Shown one piece after another: positions 11,715 through 22,734 of a stretch of 64,000 bases of DNA. This DNA is from Poronia punctata (lineage: Eukaryota; Ascomycota; Sordariomycetes; Xylariales; Xylariaceae), in NCBI GenBank assembly GCA_022579005.1, contig MU401461.1:62001-126000 (forward strand). The letters are read 5' to 3'. The notes beneath the pieces are model-generated. The model searched no databases, had not been told where the DNA came from, and was given only the letters and a program-made list of their open reading frames with translations. Positions within the stretch are counted from its first letter, which is position 1. Each line of letters opens with the position of its first letter. Position numbers and translations under genes: made by a program.

Positions 11715-13332
11715 ATGCCGGAATCTGAAACGGAATCGTCCACGATTAATATCCAGGACCAGTACCCGAAGATGAGCGGGAATAACAAAGAAATAATATC
11801 TTCCTCTAGAAGACCATCGTCAAGTTCCATGTCCAAGGAAGAACGGTTATCATCGACACAAAATGTGCCCGAAAAGGATGTAGAGAAAGCCGTACCGCCA
11901 CTGCCGTCTGGGCCCGGAGCTTTCAATCCTGCTGATTTTCCAGATGGCGGTCGTGAAGCCGTAAGTTGTTTTTGTATTTTTTTTTTTTTACCTGTATCAA
12001 TGAGGCAAGATGGAGAAGAACAAACAGTCCGTGATCACTTACTGACATTTGACATGACCAGTGGTTGGTAGTAGCTGGCGCATCTCTCATATTATTTTGC
12101 TCCTTTGGTCTGATCAACTGCGCCGGCGTCTTTGTCCAATATTACGCCAACGGACCGTTAAAAAACTACAGCACATCGAGCATAACATGGATCACCTCTC
12201 TCCAAATCTTCCTCCAATCCGGCAGCAATCTCCTGATGGGCCATCTCTTCGACAGCTACGGAACCAAATGGATCCTCCCCGTCGGCACCGTCGTCTACAC
12301 CCTCGGCCTGATGCTCCTCTCTCTCTCGACCGAGTTCTACCAGATCATCCTGACGCAGGGCATTATCTGTGGCGTGGGCGCCGCCGCCGTCTTCAACTGC
12401 GCCAACAACTCGACCCTCACGTGGTTCTACAAGCACCGCGCCGCCGCCCTAGGCATCGTCATATCGGGCTCGTCCGTCGGCGGCGTCGTCCTGCCCATCT
12501 TGATGAGCAAGCTGATCCCCCGCATAGGCTTTCCCTGGACCGTGCGCATTCTGGGATTCATCGCCCTCTTCTGCTGCAGCGTCGGCTGCTTCACCGTCAA
12601 GTCTCGTCTTCAACCCCGCCCCAAGACTTTCCACTTTGTCAACGTTGTGAAGCCGTTCCGCGAATTGACCTTTAGTCTTGTGGTCGCCGCTGCATTCTTT
12701 ACTTACTGGGGAATCTTCCTGCCGTATAACTATCTCAATATCGAAGCCCAAGAGCAGGGTATCTCGCCAACACTTGTCCCTTATCTACTCCCTATCGTGA
12801 ACGCCGTTAGGTAAGCTACCTTTTTTTTTTTTTTTCTAAAAAAGTTTACCTTGCTCCCAACCCCAATGTCGCACCAAGCCAAAGAAAGCTAACACATTTC
12901 TTCAGCATCCTCGGCCGCATCATCCCCGGCATAATCGCCGACCGCGTAGGCCGCTTCAACGTAGTCATCCTAATCGCCTCCCTATCAGGAATCATAACCC
13001 TAGCCCTCTGGGTGCCCGGAAAATCCACCGCAACGACCATCGTCTACGGCGCCGCTTTCGGCTTCACGTCAGGCGGCTTCATCTCCCTCCTACCTACCAT
13101 CATCGCTCAAATCAGCGATATCCGCGAGATCGGCGCCCGCAGCGGCGCTTTATTATTTGTCGGTTCCCTCGGCGCACTCACTGGTTCGCCTATCGGAGGC
13201 GCTATCGTGACGGCGCAAAATGGCGATTACATGGGTCTTAAACTATGGACGGGCTTGACTATTCTGGTTAGTGCGTTGATCTTTGTGGTTGCGCGTGCGG
13301 TACAAGTTCGGTTTAGATTTGTAAAGATTTAG
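11715..13332 (+). CDS. MFS transporter, monocarboxylate-porter type
   Basis: This is a twelve-helix plasma-membrane transporter of the major facilitator superfamily, monocarboxylate porter (MCT) group, as in fungal Mch/Esbp6 relatives; the substrate is unknown. Exons are 11715-11960, 12062-12810 and 12906-13332, giving 473 residues. The start is the ATG at 11715. Residues 1-80 form a Ser/Pro/acidic cytosolic tail ending in FNPADFPDGGREA, followed by WLVVAGASLILFCSFGLINC (helix 1) and VFVQYY. Other family blocks are SITWITSLQIFLQSGSNLLM, GHLFDSYGTKW (loop 2-3) and, after the phase-2 intron 2, SILGRIIPGIIADRVGRFNV (loop 8-9). The donors are GTAAGT and GTAAGC and the acceptors CCAG and TCAG; intron 2 carries a poly-T tract. 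No biosynthetic genes flank it, so it is probably a stand-alone transporter. Confidence 0.9.
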
Positions 13333-14461
13333 AGTTTGAGTTGTTACCTAGTAAGAGCATGCAGGGTTTTGGATGGGGATAAAAATAGAACTTTTAATGC
13401 GCAGGGTACTCTGGCCAGCATAGATGGTTGCGCGTCTTTCGTGTTTTGAGTAGGGAAATGCATGTATATAGGAGTTGGTCTTGCATATGGTAGCTTAAAA
13501 AAACATGATACATAATTTAGACGACCGGAGGTCCGGTAGCACTGTATAATCTTTTCTTCTGCGTAACTTTCTAGACTTGGTCCGAACCCCGGGGAATAAG
13601 TAGTTATGACGCAACGGTGTCATGATATTAGTCCGGATATCTCTTGTTTACATTTGTGAGAGCATGTCGGAGGCATCATCGACCCGGCCCCGGCGCCACA
13701 GTTTACTTGTTGTCATGCACCCAAGGTTGAAGGGGTTAGGGGGGAGAGCTCTCTTCAGCCACAGTTTCTATCTAGTCTGTGTATCGCATATCTAAATACA
13801 TACCTAGGTTAGACTAGACTAGAGCCTCTTCTCTCCAAGTAATAATAATAATAATACCTGAAAACATGGTCAAGACCGATCGGAGTAAGTGGTAGGTCAC
13901 TATCGTAAAGAGACGGGATGACGAAACTGAACACGTATAAGTGTATGTAAATAGCAAGACATCGGAGATAGGGTAGGTAAACTTTGAGTTCCGTACCGTA
14001 TCCGTGCGTGCGTGCGTGCATCCGTGTCCGTGTCCGTGTCTGTGTGTCTGTGTGGGATTCATCATCTCCTTGCTGTTTAAACTTTCAACCTGCATTGCGT
14101 ATACCCGTAACCTACCTATCTACCGCCATCCAACCAGAAGAGAAACAGTGCAGAAGAAATCAAAGCATCACGGTCAATGCAGCACGAGTATACGTATACC
14201 TTTTCTTCTTTTTCGTTCCAGGAGGTAAAGATTCTAGTTCTATATAAGAGAGACCAAGCCCCCCCCCCTCTCCCCTTTCCTTCCTTTCCTTTCTTCTTCA
14301 CCAGGTACAGTTCTGCTAGTTCATGCTCTCTGTTACTGTTATTACTGCTATTAATGCTACAATCGAAATCGACTTTTTTCACGCTTTCACTTTTTTCGGC
14401 AACTAACAAGCTTCGAACCATCCACACCCATCCACACCCATCCATCCAACGATCCGACAAA
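13333..14461. other. Intergenic, pyrimidine-rich leader at its right end
   Basis: No gene is seen. A (TAA)n run near 13840-13856 and a GTGCGTGC/GTCCGTGTCC simple repeat at about 14003-14055 are present. The stretch 14259-14300 is a C/T-rich tract. TCCACACCCA is repeated at 14420-14445, just before a possible small ORF. Confidence 0.5.
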
Positions 14462-14635
14462 ATGGCCCGCAACCCCAACCGTTTCCATAACCAGAGGGGT
14501 CTGCGAGACCTCTTCTGGGCTAACCCAATTTATCTAGCTCTCATCGTTGCCATCTGTCAGGTTTTACTGACACTTGCTATCTTCCTTAGGTTCTGGTTTT
14601 GCGGCCGATGTGTCCGCGGGACGAGACGGCTATGA
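14462..14635 (+). CDS. Possible very small single-pass membrane protein
   Basis: An ATG after a long pyrimidine-rich leader opens a 57-residue frame: basic start MARNPNRFHNQRGLRDLF, one hydrophobic helix (NPIYLALIVAICQVLLTLAI) and a basic Cys-containing end (FCGRCVRGTRRL). It looks like a single-spanning membrane micropeptide. The position, AAAATGG start context and leader favour translation. Against it, the frame is short, and the downstream bases also read in a second frame (SGFAADVSAGRDGYDL) that would need an implausibly short intron. I do not recognise a family. Confidence 0.35.
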   Translation: MARNPNRFHNQRGLRDLFWANPIYLALIVAICQVLLTLAIFLRFWFCGRCVRGTRRL

Positions 14636-15431
14636 TTTGTGAGTACTTAATTGGTAAAAATAACTAACTAACTGACCTAGCGAGTAAAAAAAATTATAAA
14701 TTATCAAGCGATTTTTTATTTTTGCTTTCCCGTGGTGGGAGGGTGGGATAGCGAGTGCTTTTTTGTTTTTTGTTTTTTTTTGTTTTTACCCCGACCCCCA
14801 GCGTTTGATTTGCGTAACATTCGTTTTTGTTTTCCGTAACACTCGTTTTTCCCCCGACACAGCGTTTTTGAATTTTTGACTGGGAGTACATTTATTCATG
14901 TCTCCTCAAGGTCATATATAACTACATAGGTAGGTCTGTGATTCGGACTTGCTGTGATTTAGGTAGGTTGTACTCGTAAACGTAGGGAGAGAAGGTAAGT
15001 TGGAATTAGAATCGGGGGTGAGTAGAACCGAGTTCGTAGTCCCTAGTCTAGCACACCTCGTCGCAGGGATAGAAGCTAAGATTTGTAGAGAACGTGTTGT
15101 AGTTTTTGATTGATGTGTCTGCGGCATATATCTTTCTTTGGTTGTTTGGATGGGATGGGATGGATAGGTAGGTACGTATTTGGAGGAAGACACCTACTTT
15201 CAGGGGTTATACCAAGGTAACTATCACTACGTGCCAATTAAGGATCAAAGCATGACCCTCTCTACGCTGATAGTAAGATGGAAAGTAAAACGTCGCCATC
15301 AGTATCAAGACCATATGCCTGCTTCATTTGTCGTGAAAAAAGACGCCAAATCTATATATACAAAGTAGGTCAACTGGCAGAGGACAGACACATCCTCCCC
15401 ACCCCCTTTTTTTTATTTTCTCTTTTTATTT
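14636..15431. other. Intergenic, no gene seen
   Basis: This 0.8-kb stretch has T-rich simple sequence (14755-14860) and a TACTCGTA octamer at 14971. It contains the 3' side of the AUH-type gene, which ends at 15432 on the minus strand. Confidence 0.5.
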
Positions 15432-16487
15432 TCACCTCCCCTTAAAAACAGGCTTCCTCTTCTCCTTAAAAGCGGCCAAAGCCTCATCCCTATCCTCACT
15501 CTTAACAACGCGCTGATACATCGCATTCTCCATCTCCTCCCTCGCCCAAGAAACAGCCTGCAATCCAGCCCTCACAGCAATAGGCCCACCCTCACAAATC
15601 TCCGTCGCGAGTCTAACCGACTCCGACAAAACCGCTCTCCTCGCCCTCGTCGCCATCTCCGCCGTCTTATCATCTCCCTCTTCCTGCTCCTCCGGAAGCA
15701 CCTCGACCAATCTATCCGCTATACCGAGGAAATACGCCTCGGGCGCCGAAACCCTCCGTCCGGTGAGGACCAGGTCGCGGGCGCGCGGCAATCCGATCAG
15801 AGCGGGGAGACGAAACGTACCGCCCGCACCGGGGATTATGCCCAGTCTCGTCTCGGGTAGACCGACGGTGGCGGTGGATGCCAGGACACGGAAATGCGTG
15901 CACAGAGCGAGCTCGAGACCGCCGCCTAGTGCTAGTGACGATATGGCCGATATAGTGGGGACAGGGAGGGCGGCGAGGGCGGAGAATGTGCCGCGGAGGT
16001 TGGAGAGGAATTGAGCCGTTCTGCGGCGCGTGTCTCTAATTAGTAATTATGGCGACAAAAAAAAAACCCCAAATCAGAAAAAAGCGAAAAATAAACATTA
16101 CTCTTCTTGCGTGAATCCCCTCCTCTCTTTTAAATCCGCGCCAGCGCAAAAGCTCGCGTCGACGGCACTCGCGACAATCAACGCCCTAGTCGGTCCTGGT
16201 CCCGTTGTACCACCGCCAAACTTCTGAGACACCTCGTCGCCTTCGGGTGTATATTGTGCTTGTACATCATCAATCTCTGCGCGGAGGGCGGCGAGTAGGG
16301 CTTTCGAAATGGCGTTTCGGGCAGCTGGTCGGTTGAGCTCTAGGACGCGGATGTGCCCTGTATTCGGCGCCGGTACGTTGACCACGTTGATTAGCGGGCC
16401 GGTCGTCTCGCTGGAATATAGCCGTGCCAACAGGCGGCCAAAGGTCGGGGGAGAGATCCGCTTTAGGGTCGGACGGAGGAGAGACAT
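15432..16487 (-). CDS. Mitochondrial enoyl-CoA hydratase/isomerase, AUH (methylglutaconyl-CoA hydratase) type
   Basis: This is a crotonase-fold hydratase, most like AUH, which hydrates 3-methylglutaconyl-CoA in mitochondrial leucine breakdown. Minus-strand exons are 16487-16102 and 16035-15432, giving 329 residues. The intron (GTAATG...CTAATTAG) joins GFTQEE to DTRRRTAQFLSNLRGTFSAL in phase 2. The N-terminus MSLLRPTLKRISPPTFGRLL is a basic, Arg-rich mitochondrial targeting sequence. Crotonase motifs are present: FCAGADLKER (CoA-binding/oxyanion part 1), LPVPTISAI, LALGGGLELAL (oxyanion part 2), LPETRLGIIPGAGGTFRLP carrying the catalytic acid, and the C-terminal EALAAFKEKRKPVFKGR. The FCAGADLKER and AFKEKR blocks are what point to AUH rather than general short-chain hydratase. 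A 40-residue polar insert (YTPEGDEVSQKFGGGTTGPG) before the first oxyanion block is unusual. It is divergent from the ankyrin gene, with 637 bp between the starts. Confidence 0.9.
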
Positions 16488-17124
16488 GGCGAATGTTTTT
16501 ATTTTATTTTTTTGCGCGGTAGATAAGAGTCTGAGAGGAAGCTGTTCAATTACAGAACACCAGGGTGCGAGGTTTACCGTTCGTTGTACGAAGTACGTCT
16601 CTTGATATCGGCTAATGACGGGATTGAGTGGATCTTTTACCTACATATGTACTATATACCTCCGACCAAGTTACCCTACAGACTCTCCGGGGATGAAGTC
16701 CATATCTTGTCGTCATTATTCGTATACTCGTATGATGAGGAGAAATGTAGAAATGTCGTCAAGATAAACTTGATGCCAAAAATACCAAGATACCGTAGTT
16801 ACAATAAGGTTTATTTCTATGGATGTAGACTTTAAAGGACTATTAAGTAAGCAGCCTCAAGAGGGGAAGCCGCTTATGTATGATTAATGTATGTATCATC
16901 AGGCTGTGTAAACAAAGTCCTAGGTTAAGTTACCTACTATTAGCTGACTACTACTCGTAAGCACTCGTAGATTTTATTCATGTTGCCTCGTCTGACATCA
17001 GAGAGTTCTTCATCTTGACCGCGACGAAAGATGAGATAGATTCTCAACCGTCATCTAAAGTTCTAAACTAACATTCTACAACACTACCCACTGGCACCCA
17101 ACCCAGCCCTTTTCCATCCTCACC
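16488..17124. other. Shared 5' region of two divergent genes
   Basis: This bidirectional promoter lies between the AUH-type gene (minus) and the ankyrin gene (plus). TACTCGTA octamers are at 16725 and 16952. No additional gene is supported. Confidence 0.5.
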
Positions 17125-17745
17125 ATGACAACTAACACCACCTCATCCTCATCCAATACACCACCCCTGCCCCCGCAAGCAATCGAGCTCGCAACACGAA
17201 TGTACAGCGCCGCCCGAGAGGGCTCGATAGAAATATTCCAACAAGCACTACCAGCCGGTCTACCACCCAATCTAACCAACGACAAAGGCGACACACTAGT
17301 CTGTTCCATCCATCTAATCCAATCCACCCATCCACTAACCTACTTACTTACTTACTGGTTAACATTTTACAGTTAATGCTAGCAGCCTACCACGGACACG
17401 CAGACCTCGTGAAATTATTGGCCGAATACGGCGCAGATCCGAACCGTTTAAACGATAGGGGTCAGAGTCCTTTAGCCGGTGCTGTTTTCAAGATGGAGGA
17501 TGCTGTTATTGATGTAAGTGGGAGAAAAACAATACCTTAACTAGGTAATCTTAGTTTTGGCTGATGAGTGAAAAATAATGATAAAAAAATATTAGGCCCT
17601 GCTTCAAGTCGGCGCGGATCCCGAATATGGGTCACCACCGGCGATACAATGTATTTCCATGTTCAAACAGGAGGATAAATGGGCGGCTAGATTCGAGAAT
17701 GCCCCGGGGAAGGGAAAGGGAAAGGGAAAGGCGGGCGCTACTTAA
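17125..17745 (+). CDS. Short ankyrin-repeat protein
   Basis: This is a small ankyrin-repeat adaptor of 154 residues from three phase-0 exons: 17125-17298, 17373-17513 and 17596-17745. After a Ser/Thr/Pro start comes AIELATRMYSAAREGSIEIF, then the repeat core NDKGDTL joined across intron 1 to LMLAAYHGHADLVKLLAEYG (the classic ankyrin consensus) and ADPNRLNDRGQSPLAGAVFK. A third repeat begins ALLQVGADPEYGSPPAIQCI. The end is a Gly/Lys run (GKGKGKGK). Ankyrin repeats bind partner proteins; the partner here is unknown. Similar short three-repeat proteins are common in Pezizomycotina. Introns have GTCTGT and GTAAGT donors; the first donor is weak, but the TL-LMLAAYHGH junction is unmistakable. Confidence 0.87.
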
Positions 17746-18509
17746 AATGCGGGCTGGGTTGGACTAATGTATTTCCGGGTACCGTTAAACGGTCTGTGAT
17801 TATTTATATAAAAACATGCAAGTAATGCTACGAAAGCCTAAGAGGTAACTTAAGGGGATCTATCTACGAGTAAATGATTTCTCATCTTCATCTCTGTTGG
17901 CCGTCGTACAGTCTCGTACTAGTACTACCTACCCAAAGTTGGAGTCACTTATTTAATGAACCCCTCACATCACAGACAAGCACAACACAAGACGGCCCTT
18001 GAAAGTTAAGCTTCTTTTTCCCCGCACCGCTCCAACCACCAAGGGTTTCTTCCCAATTGCCTATTAAGGCAGGTATATATGTGATGGATATCAGCTAGTT
18101 AATCTTACTGGGTCTTGGCGGCCCTATCTTCTCTCCATGTATCGTAGGTACGAAGTAAGTATCTATGCATACTTATTGAACCGAGCAGCCTTTTACTCCG
18201 AGTTTGACAATGCTTTTAGTTTAGATCCCTACTGCCATGACGAGTTGATTTGTGTATGAACCCTGTACATACGTACACGTACAAATCGTGGGGGAAAAGA
18301 TGCGTTAGGCATCTTATCTCTCTTGGGGTTGAATTGAAAGAGAAATAACCCGGGTCCGGTAACGATATTCCTTCCCCAACCGCTCGGATCCAACGTTGCA
18401 CGGAAGGAATAAAAAGCCCATAGACCCCTTCTCTTGTCTCTCTCTCCCTCTCGTACCATCTGCTCAATTGAAGCTCACGAAAGGGGGAAAAAAGAGAAGA
18501 AAAAAAAAC
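17746..18509. other. Intergenic, probable promoter of the M6-like peptidase
   Basis: No gene is seen. A TACGAGTA octamer lies at 17865. An AATAAAAAG box near 18410, about 100 bp before the start at 18510, may serve as a TATA element. The final 25 bases are A/G-rich. Confidence 0.5.
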
Positions 18510-20575
18510 ATGGGCTTCCAAATAGCCCACGGCTTACTCTGGCTAGCCGCCTCGGTATCGGCATCATGCAGCAGTTCGAATCCCTTCGCTGTCCTCGATC
18601 CGCAGGAAATCGTCCTGCCCGATAACATGACATGGGCCGACTACGTCAAGGTGCCAGGGACCTCGTGGTCGGACCCCAGCAGGAAGGGCTCGGAGCGAAA
18701 CTTCAACATCGCCCTCGTAGTCGTCGACTACCCCGACGAGCCCTTCGTCATAACGTTAGACCCCGGGTCTACGCCGTTTGGGAACCCGCTTGATGTCGTA
18801 TCGCCGATAACGCGCGACGAGGTCCCGGCTTTCTATCGCGATTTCTTGAATAAGCCCAGTGAGCTTAATCGGAACCATACTCTGCACGAGTATTGGATGG
18901 AAGATTCCGGAGGACGATACGGTACGAATAATCTTTTCTTGTCCAAGGTAGTAAAGTGAAATCAACAAAGCTAATGCAAAAAAATATAGGCGTGGACCTA
19001 ACCGTCTTCGGTGCCTACAAAATGCCCCAAAACTCCTACCAATACGGCGTCGACGACGAAGAAGACGGTGGCTTCAACCCAGGCGCTTGCCCTTCAAAGG
19101 GCCCCTGCTCCGTCGATCTCCGTACCGACGCCCTAGGCGCATGGCGCGCCGAAGTAGGCAACGACACAGCCGACGCTTACGAGCTCGTCTTCATCCTCTC
19201 GGCTGGACAAGACGAATCCTCTACATGGCAAGAGTTTGGCGAGATGAAGTTCCAGACACCAGAAGACGTCCCGGCGGAATTCGGTCCGCCAGACGACTCG
19301 GTGCCGAACTGGTCGCACACGCGCTACGTGAACTGGACATCGTGGGCCTCGGCATCCGTCATCTGGCCCAACGCCGGCGACGGCTCGTCCACGCAAGCCG
19401 AGAGCTCTGGTATGGGCACGTACGCCCACGAGCTGAGCCATCTACTGGGCATAGGCGACAACTACAACAATCCGTACGGGGAGCCGCAACGACGCGACTA
19501 CGCCGGTCCTTTCACAATGTTAGGGCGCGGCAGCTTCAACGGCCCGGGCGGTCCCCATACGCGATGGCAGATTCCCGCCCAATTGGGCGGGTCCATGGGC
19601 TCCGCGCACACAATGGGCGATAAACTCCGCATCGACCTCGTAGATGCACAAAAGGTGCTCAACATCTCGCGGTCCGCGCTTGCAGACTCGGGTCTCGTGA
19701 AAGCGGAACTGACAGCGCGCGTCGTGAGCCCGGGGAAAAACCAGTTGATGGGTCTACACATCCTCATGGGCGAAGATTTGACACCTTCTTGTGATCCGCA
19801 GACTGACCCCTTCTGCGACGGAGGCGGATACCACAATTACGACGTCGAAGTGATTGATCGCATGGGCATCGACTCCTTCGTCACGGACCACGGCGTCATG
19901 ATCAGCAAGACGAAGGACAAGTCCAATCGCGCGCCCTTCCAATGGATCATCGATGCCAATCCGCAGGATATCGAGGTCGTCGATTTCTACCGGCCAGACG
20001 GCACGCCCAAGATGCTCACCGTGGGCGATTACAGACAATTGGCCGATGCGCTGTTCCACGCCGGTACGCGTTCAGGCTCGCAGTTCGAGTTTGTCGACAA
20101 GTATAACCGGTTACACTTTTACGTCTTGGATACTCGACGTGACGATACGGGTGTGTTGCACTATACAGTAGCCGTGCGCTCGCTTGATGGGAATGGCGCT
20201 AGTAAACACGGCGTGAAGCTCAAGTCAAATGATAAGACGAGTGGAAAAGCTAGAGAGAAGGGCGCGACTTGTACCTTTGAGTTGACCAACTCGGGGAAAT
20301 ATGTCGATGCTCATGCTGACCATCCCGTTGATCTCTCGGCGTATCTGCGTTCCGACGTCTACCGGTTGGATGCCGAGGTCAAAGGTGAAGGGTGGCGTGT
20401 TGTGATTCCCAATTCACTTGCTGCTGCTGAATATGGAAAGGGCAAGACGGAGGTCAAGGTCGCCGTCGGTGCGGATAAGGATGCGGAAAAGAATGCTGTT
20501 ATTACGCTTACAGCTACGTCGGAATCTGATCCAAAAGTGTCGGCCAAGGCGAAATGTCATGTGAAGAAGGACTGA
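18510..20575 (+). CDS. Secreted M6-like zinc metallopeptidase
   Basis: This is a probable extracellular zinc endopeptidase with M6 (immune inhibitor A-like) catalytic features. Exons are 18510-18921 and 18990-20575, giving 665 residues; the phase-1 junction joins DSGGRY to GVDLTVFGAYKMPQNS. A signal peptide is present (MGFQIAHGLLWLAASVSASC). The zinc site is HELSH at about 284-288 followed by LLGIGDNY, so His284, Glu285 and His288 are intact, with a downstream PFTMLGRGSFNG Met-turn-like stretch. The last 150 residues look like a beta-rich accessory domain (AVRSLDGNGAS through DPKVSAKAKCHV). Bacterial M6 enzymes are virulence or nutrient proteases; in a fungus a nutrient or host-protein role is an inference. 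It converges with the S28 peptidase gene at 20895-22734 (319 bp between stops), so two secreted peptidases lie together. Confidence 0.85.
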
Positions 20576-20894
20576 GTGAACAATATACGATATAATGTGT
20601 ACCTGGGATATAGTCTAATTGACCCACTTGAACTATGTATGTACCTGTGCAATATGGCTTTCAAGTACCTAAAATTAGACGTACCTAATACCTACCATCA
20701 TGTGTCGAACAGTAGATAACTCCTTCCTCATCTGCTGAAATGACGAAATAGTGCATAGTAGAGATGTACGTACACCTTTTACACATAACATAATGCTTGC
20801 CTCTTTTCAAAAGTAGATATAATAGGTAGTAGGTCAAAACATAAGCTTCAAACTGATTAAATTCTAGTTTCATTCACCAAAGATTGGTGTCTAT
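20576..20894. other. Intergenic spacer between convergent peptidase genes
   Basis: This holds the two 3' ends of the M6-like (plus) and S28 (minus) genes. It is AT-rich, with no other feature seen. Confidence 0.6.
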
Positions 20895-22734
20895 CTAGTT
20901 CTTATAGGTTGGATACCCATAAAACTCCTCTACCCAGCTCTTCATCTGCGCCGTCTCGTCTTCGGCAATAGCCTTGGCGTCCTCATTGACGTCCCAGTTC
21001 TGGCCGTACAAGTCGGAGCAATGCGTGCCGTGCTTGAGGTAGCGGACGGGCAGCTGGTCGGTGCTCTCCAGGGGTCCACCAGGGCGGAACTTGGAGCTGT
21101 AGGTCGAGTCACGCCATGGGTCCCACTCGCCATTGGTCATCATCAGACGCGTCGTGTTAGTCGCGAGCCACCCGCCCGTGTACTCATTGACGGTCTCGGC
21201 CGACTTGCCTTGAGCGAGGCCGAAGTCGTGTCCGGGGAACCAAAGAGGGCACTGGGACCGCCAGTAATCCGTGTTCACCAAACGGGAGACGAGAGTGGGC
21301 TGGTCGAGAGGAGCTCCATCTTGCCAGTACTCAAAGCTGAAATAAACCAATGTCAGTAATAGAACAGATAAAATTTGTAGAACCGTGTGTCATAAAAAGA
21401 AGAAGAAAAGAAAACTTACGGCTCATTGCAAAGCATCCAATTCCACTGTCGGTTACCCCCATTACTAGGCGATAAATCCTTATAGATGGGGTTGGAGGCA
21501 TTCAGTGCTTGCAAGCAGTCGGTGTTGAGCTTGCCCCAGAAATAGCCGAAGCTCTCACAATAGCCGGGGAGCTCGATATCTTTCCACCATTTAGCGTAGC
21601 CGTCGAGAGCTTTATGTAGGCCGACTCCCTTGGCGTCCGGCACTTCGTTTGTGGAGTTGGGCCAGACGTTCTGGTTGTGGGGTTAGCGCGAGCTAGAATC
21701 GCGTTTAAGAGTCAGATTAAGATCTGACCAGCGATGCTTACCTCGACGTAATCACACCATTGGTAGAATGGTGTGTAGCCTAGAACACTCTCGCTATAAA
21801 ATTGTCCCGACTGCCATGTCCATGGTCCGTTCTCGATGGCGCTGCGATTCCATGTCAGTCACGCCCCCGCTATCTGGTATTTTTATGACCGGTAGGCCAA
21901 GTTGAGTACTCACGCGGCAAAGTCGGCATCTTCAAGGTTTTCCAGGTCGAACTTGGCCTTGAGCTGGTGCTTCTCCTTCTTCGAGCCCTTGGTGAGGATG
22001 TGGTCGACGTGGTTGATGACGGCATTCACGTCGCTAGAGCAGTTCTTCGGAGTGGCCTCCTGGACAGGGACAAAATACTGCCAGAAATCGCCGACAGCTT
22101 GGACCACACCACTTGTGCCGTAGTAGGCCCAGAATGTGCCAGGGTCCTTGACGGCAATCCAGCCAGCAAGAGCACCAGGGTAGGAACCACCAGTGAAGAT
22201 CCAAGGAGCGTCCTTGGCGGTGCTCTTTCCACCGTCGAAAGGCGTCTTGAAGTTGTTGGCGAAATAAGTGTTATCCTTGATCGAGTTCTCAAGGGTCAAA
22301 TACTGCAGATTCTTCGGGGTCAGCTCCTCGAAGGGAGACGACTTGCCCCAGTAACGGTGTTCCATGATGACGACGGCACCACCCATCTCCTCGGCGAACT
22401 TGCCGGTCAGGCGCAAGTTGGTGGGGTAGCTCTCATTAAAGCCATCACCCGCTTGCTCACCAGGGTTGACAAAGACGACGGGCGATCCGGGTCCCTTCCA
22501 GTAATCGGTATTCCACCAGTATCGCTGCTTAAAGGTGCCGAGCTCAGGGCTGGCGTGGTCGAGCAGCTGGTCGAAATAACCCCAGCCAGAGGTAGTGGCG
22601 TTGGAGGGCCCGACCTTCTTCAAGCTGGGACTAAGCGGACCAACTTGCATGCCACCATAACGGGCTCTGTGGAAACTGGCAGATACGCCAGCGGCCAGCG
22701 CTAATAGCTGGCCGACTGTGGAAAGAAACTTCAT
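20895..22734 (-). CDS. Secreted S28-family serine peptidase
   Basis: This belongs to the S28 peptidases (lysosomal Pro-X carboxypeptidase/DPP7/fungal prolyl peptidases), which cleave after proline. Minus-strand exons are 22734-21914, 21841-21742, 21670-21420 and 21336-20895, giving 537 residues. The signal peptide is MKFLSTVGQLLALAAGVSAS. The nucleophile motif is TGGSYPGALAGW with Ser184; the acidic residue lies in NGEWDPWRDS and the His in LKHGTHCSDL near the C-terminus, so the triad looks complete. EHRYWGKSSPF is another family block. Several N-glycosylation sites (NAT, NES, NCS, NST, NTT) fit secretion. The start is the ATG at 22734; upstream in-frame sequence has no ATG. A TATAAAA box lies about 130 bp upstream. 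It converges with the M6-like gene. Confidence 0.92.

Noticed and set aside
12158..12751. Minus- and alternate-frame open frames within the MFS transporter exon 2
   Set aside because: Shadows of a high-GC coding exon; only the MFS frame has helices and motifs.
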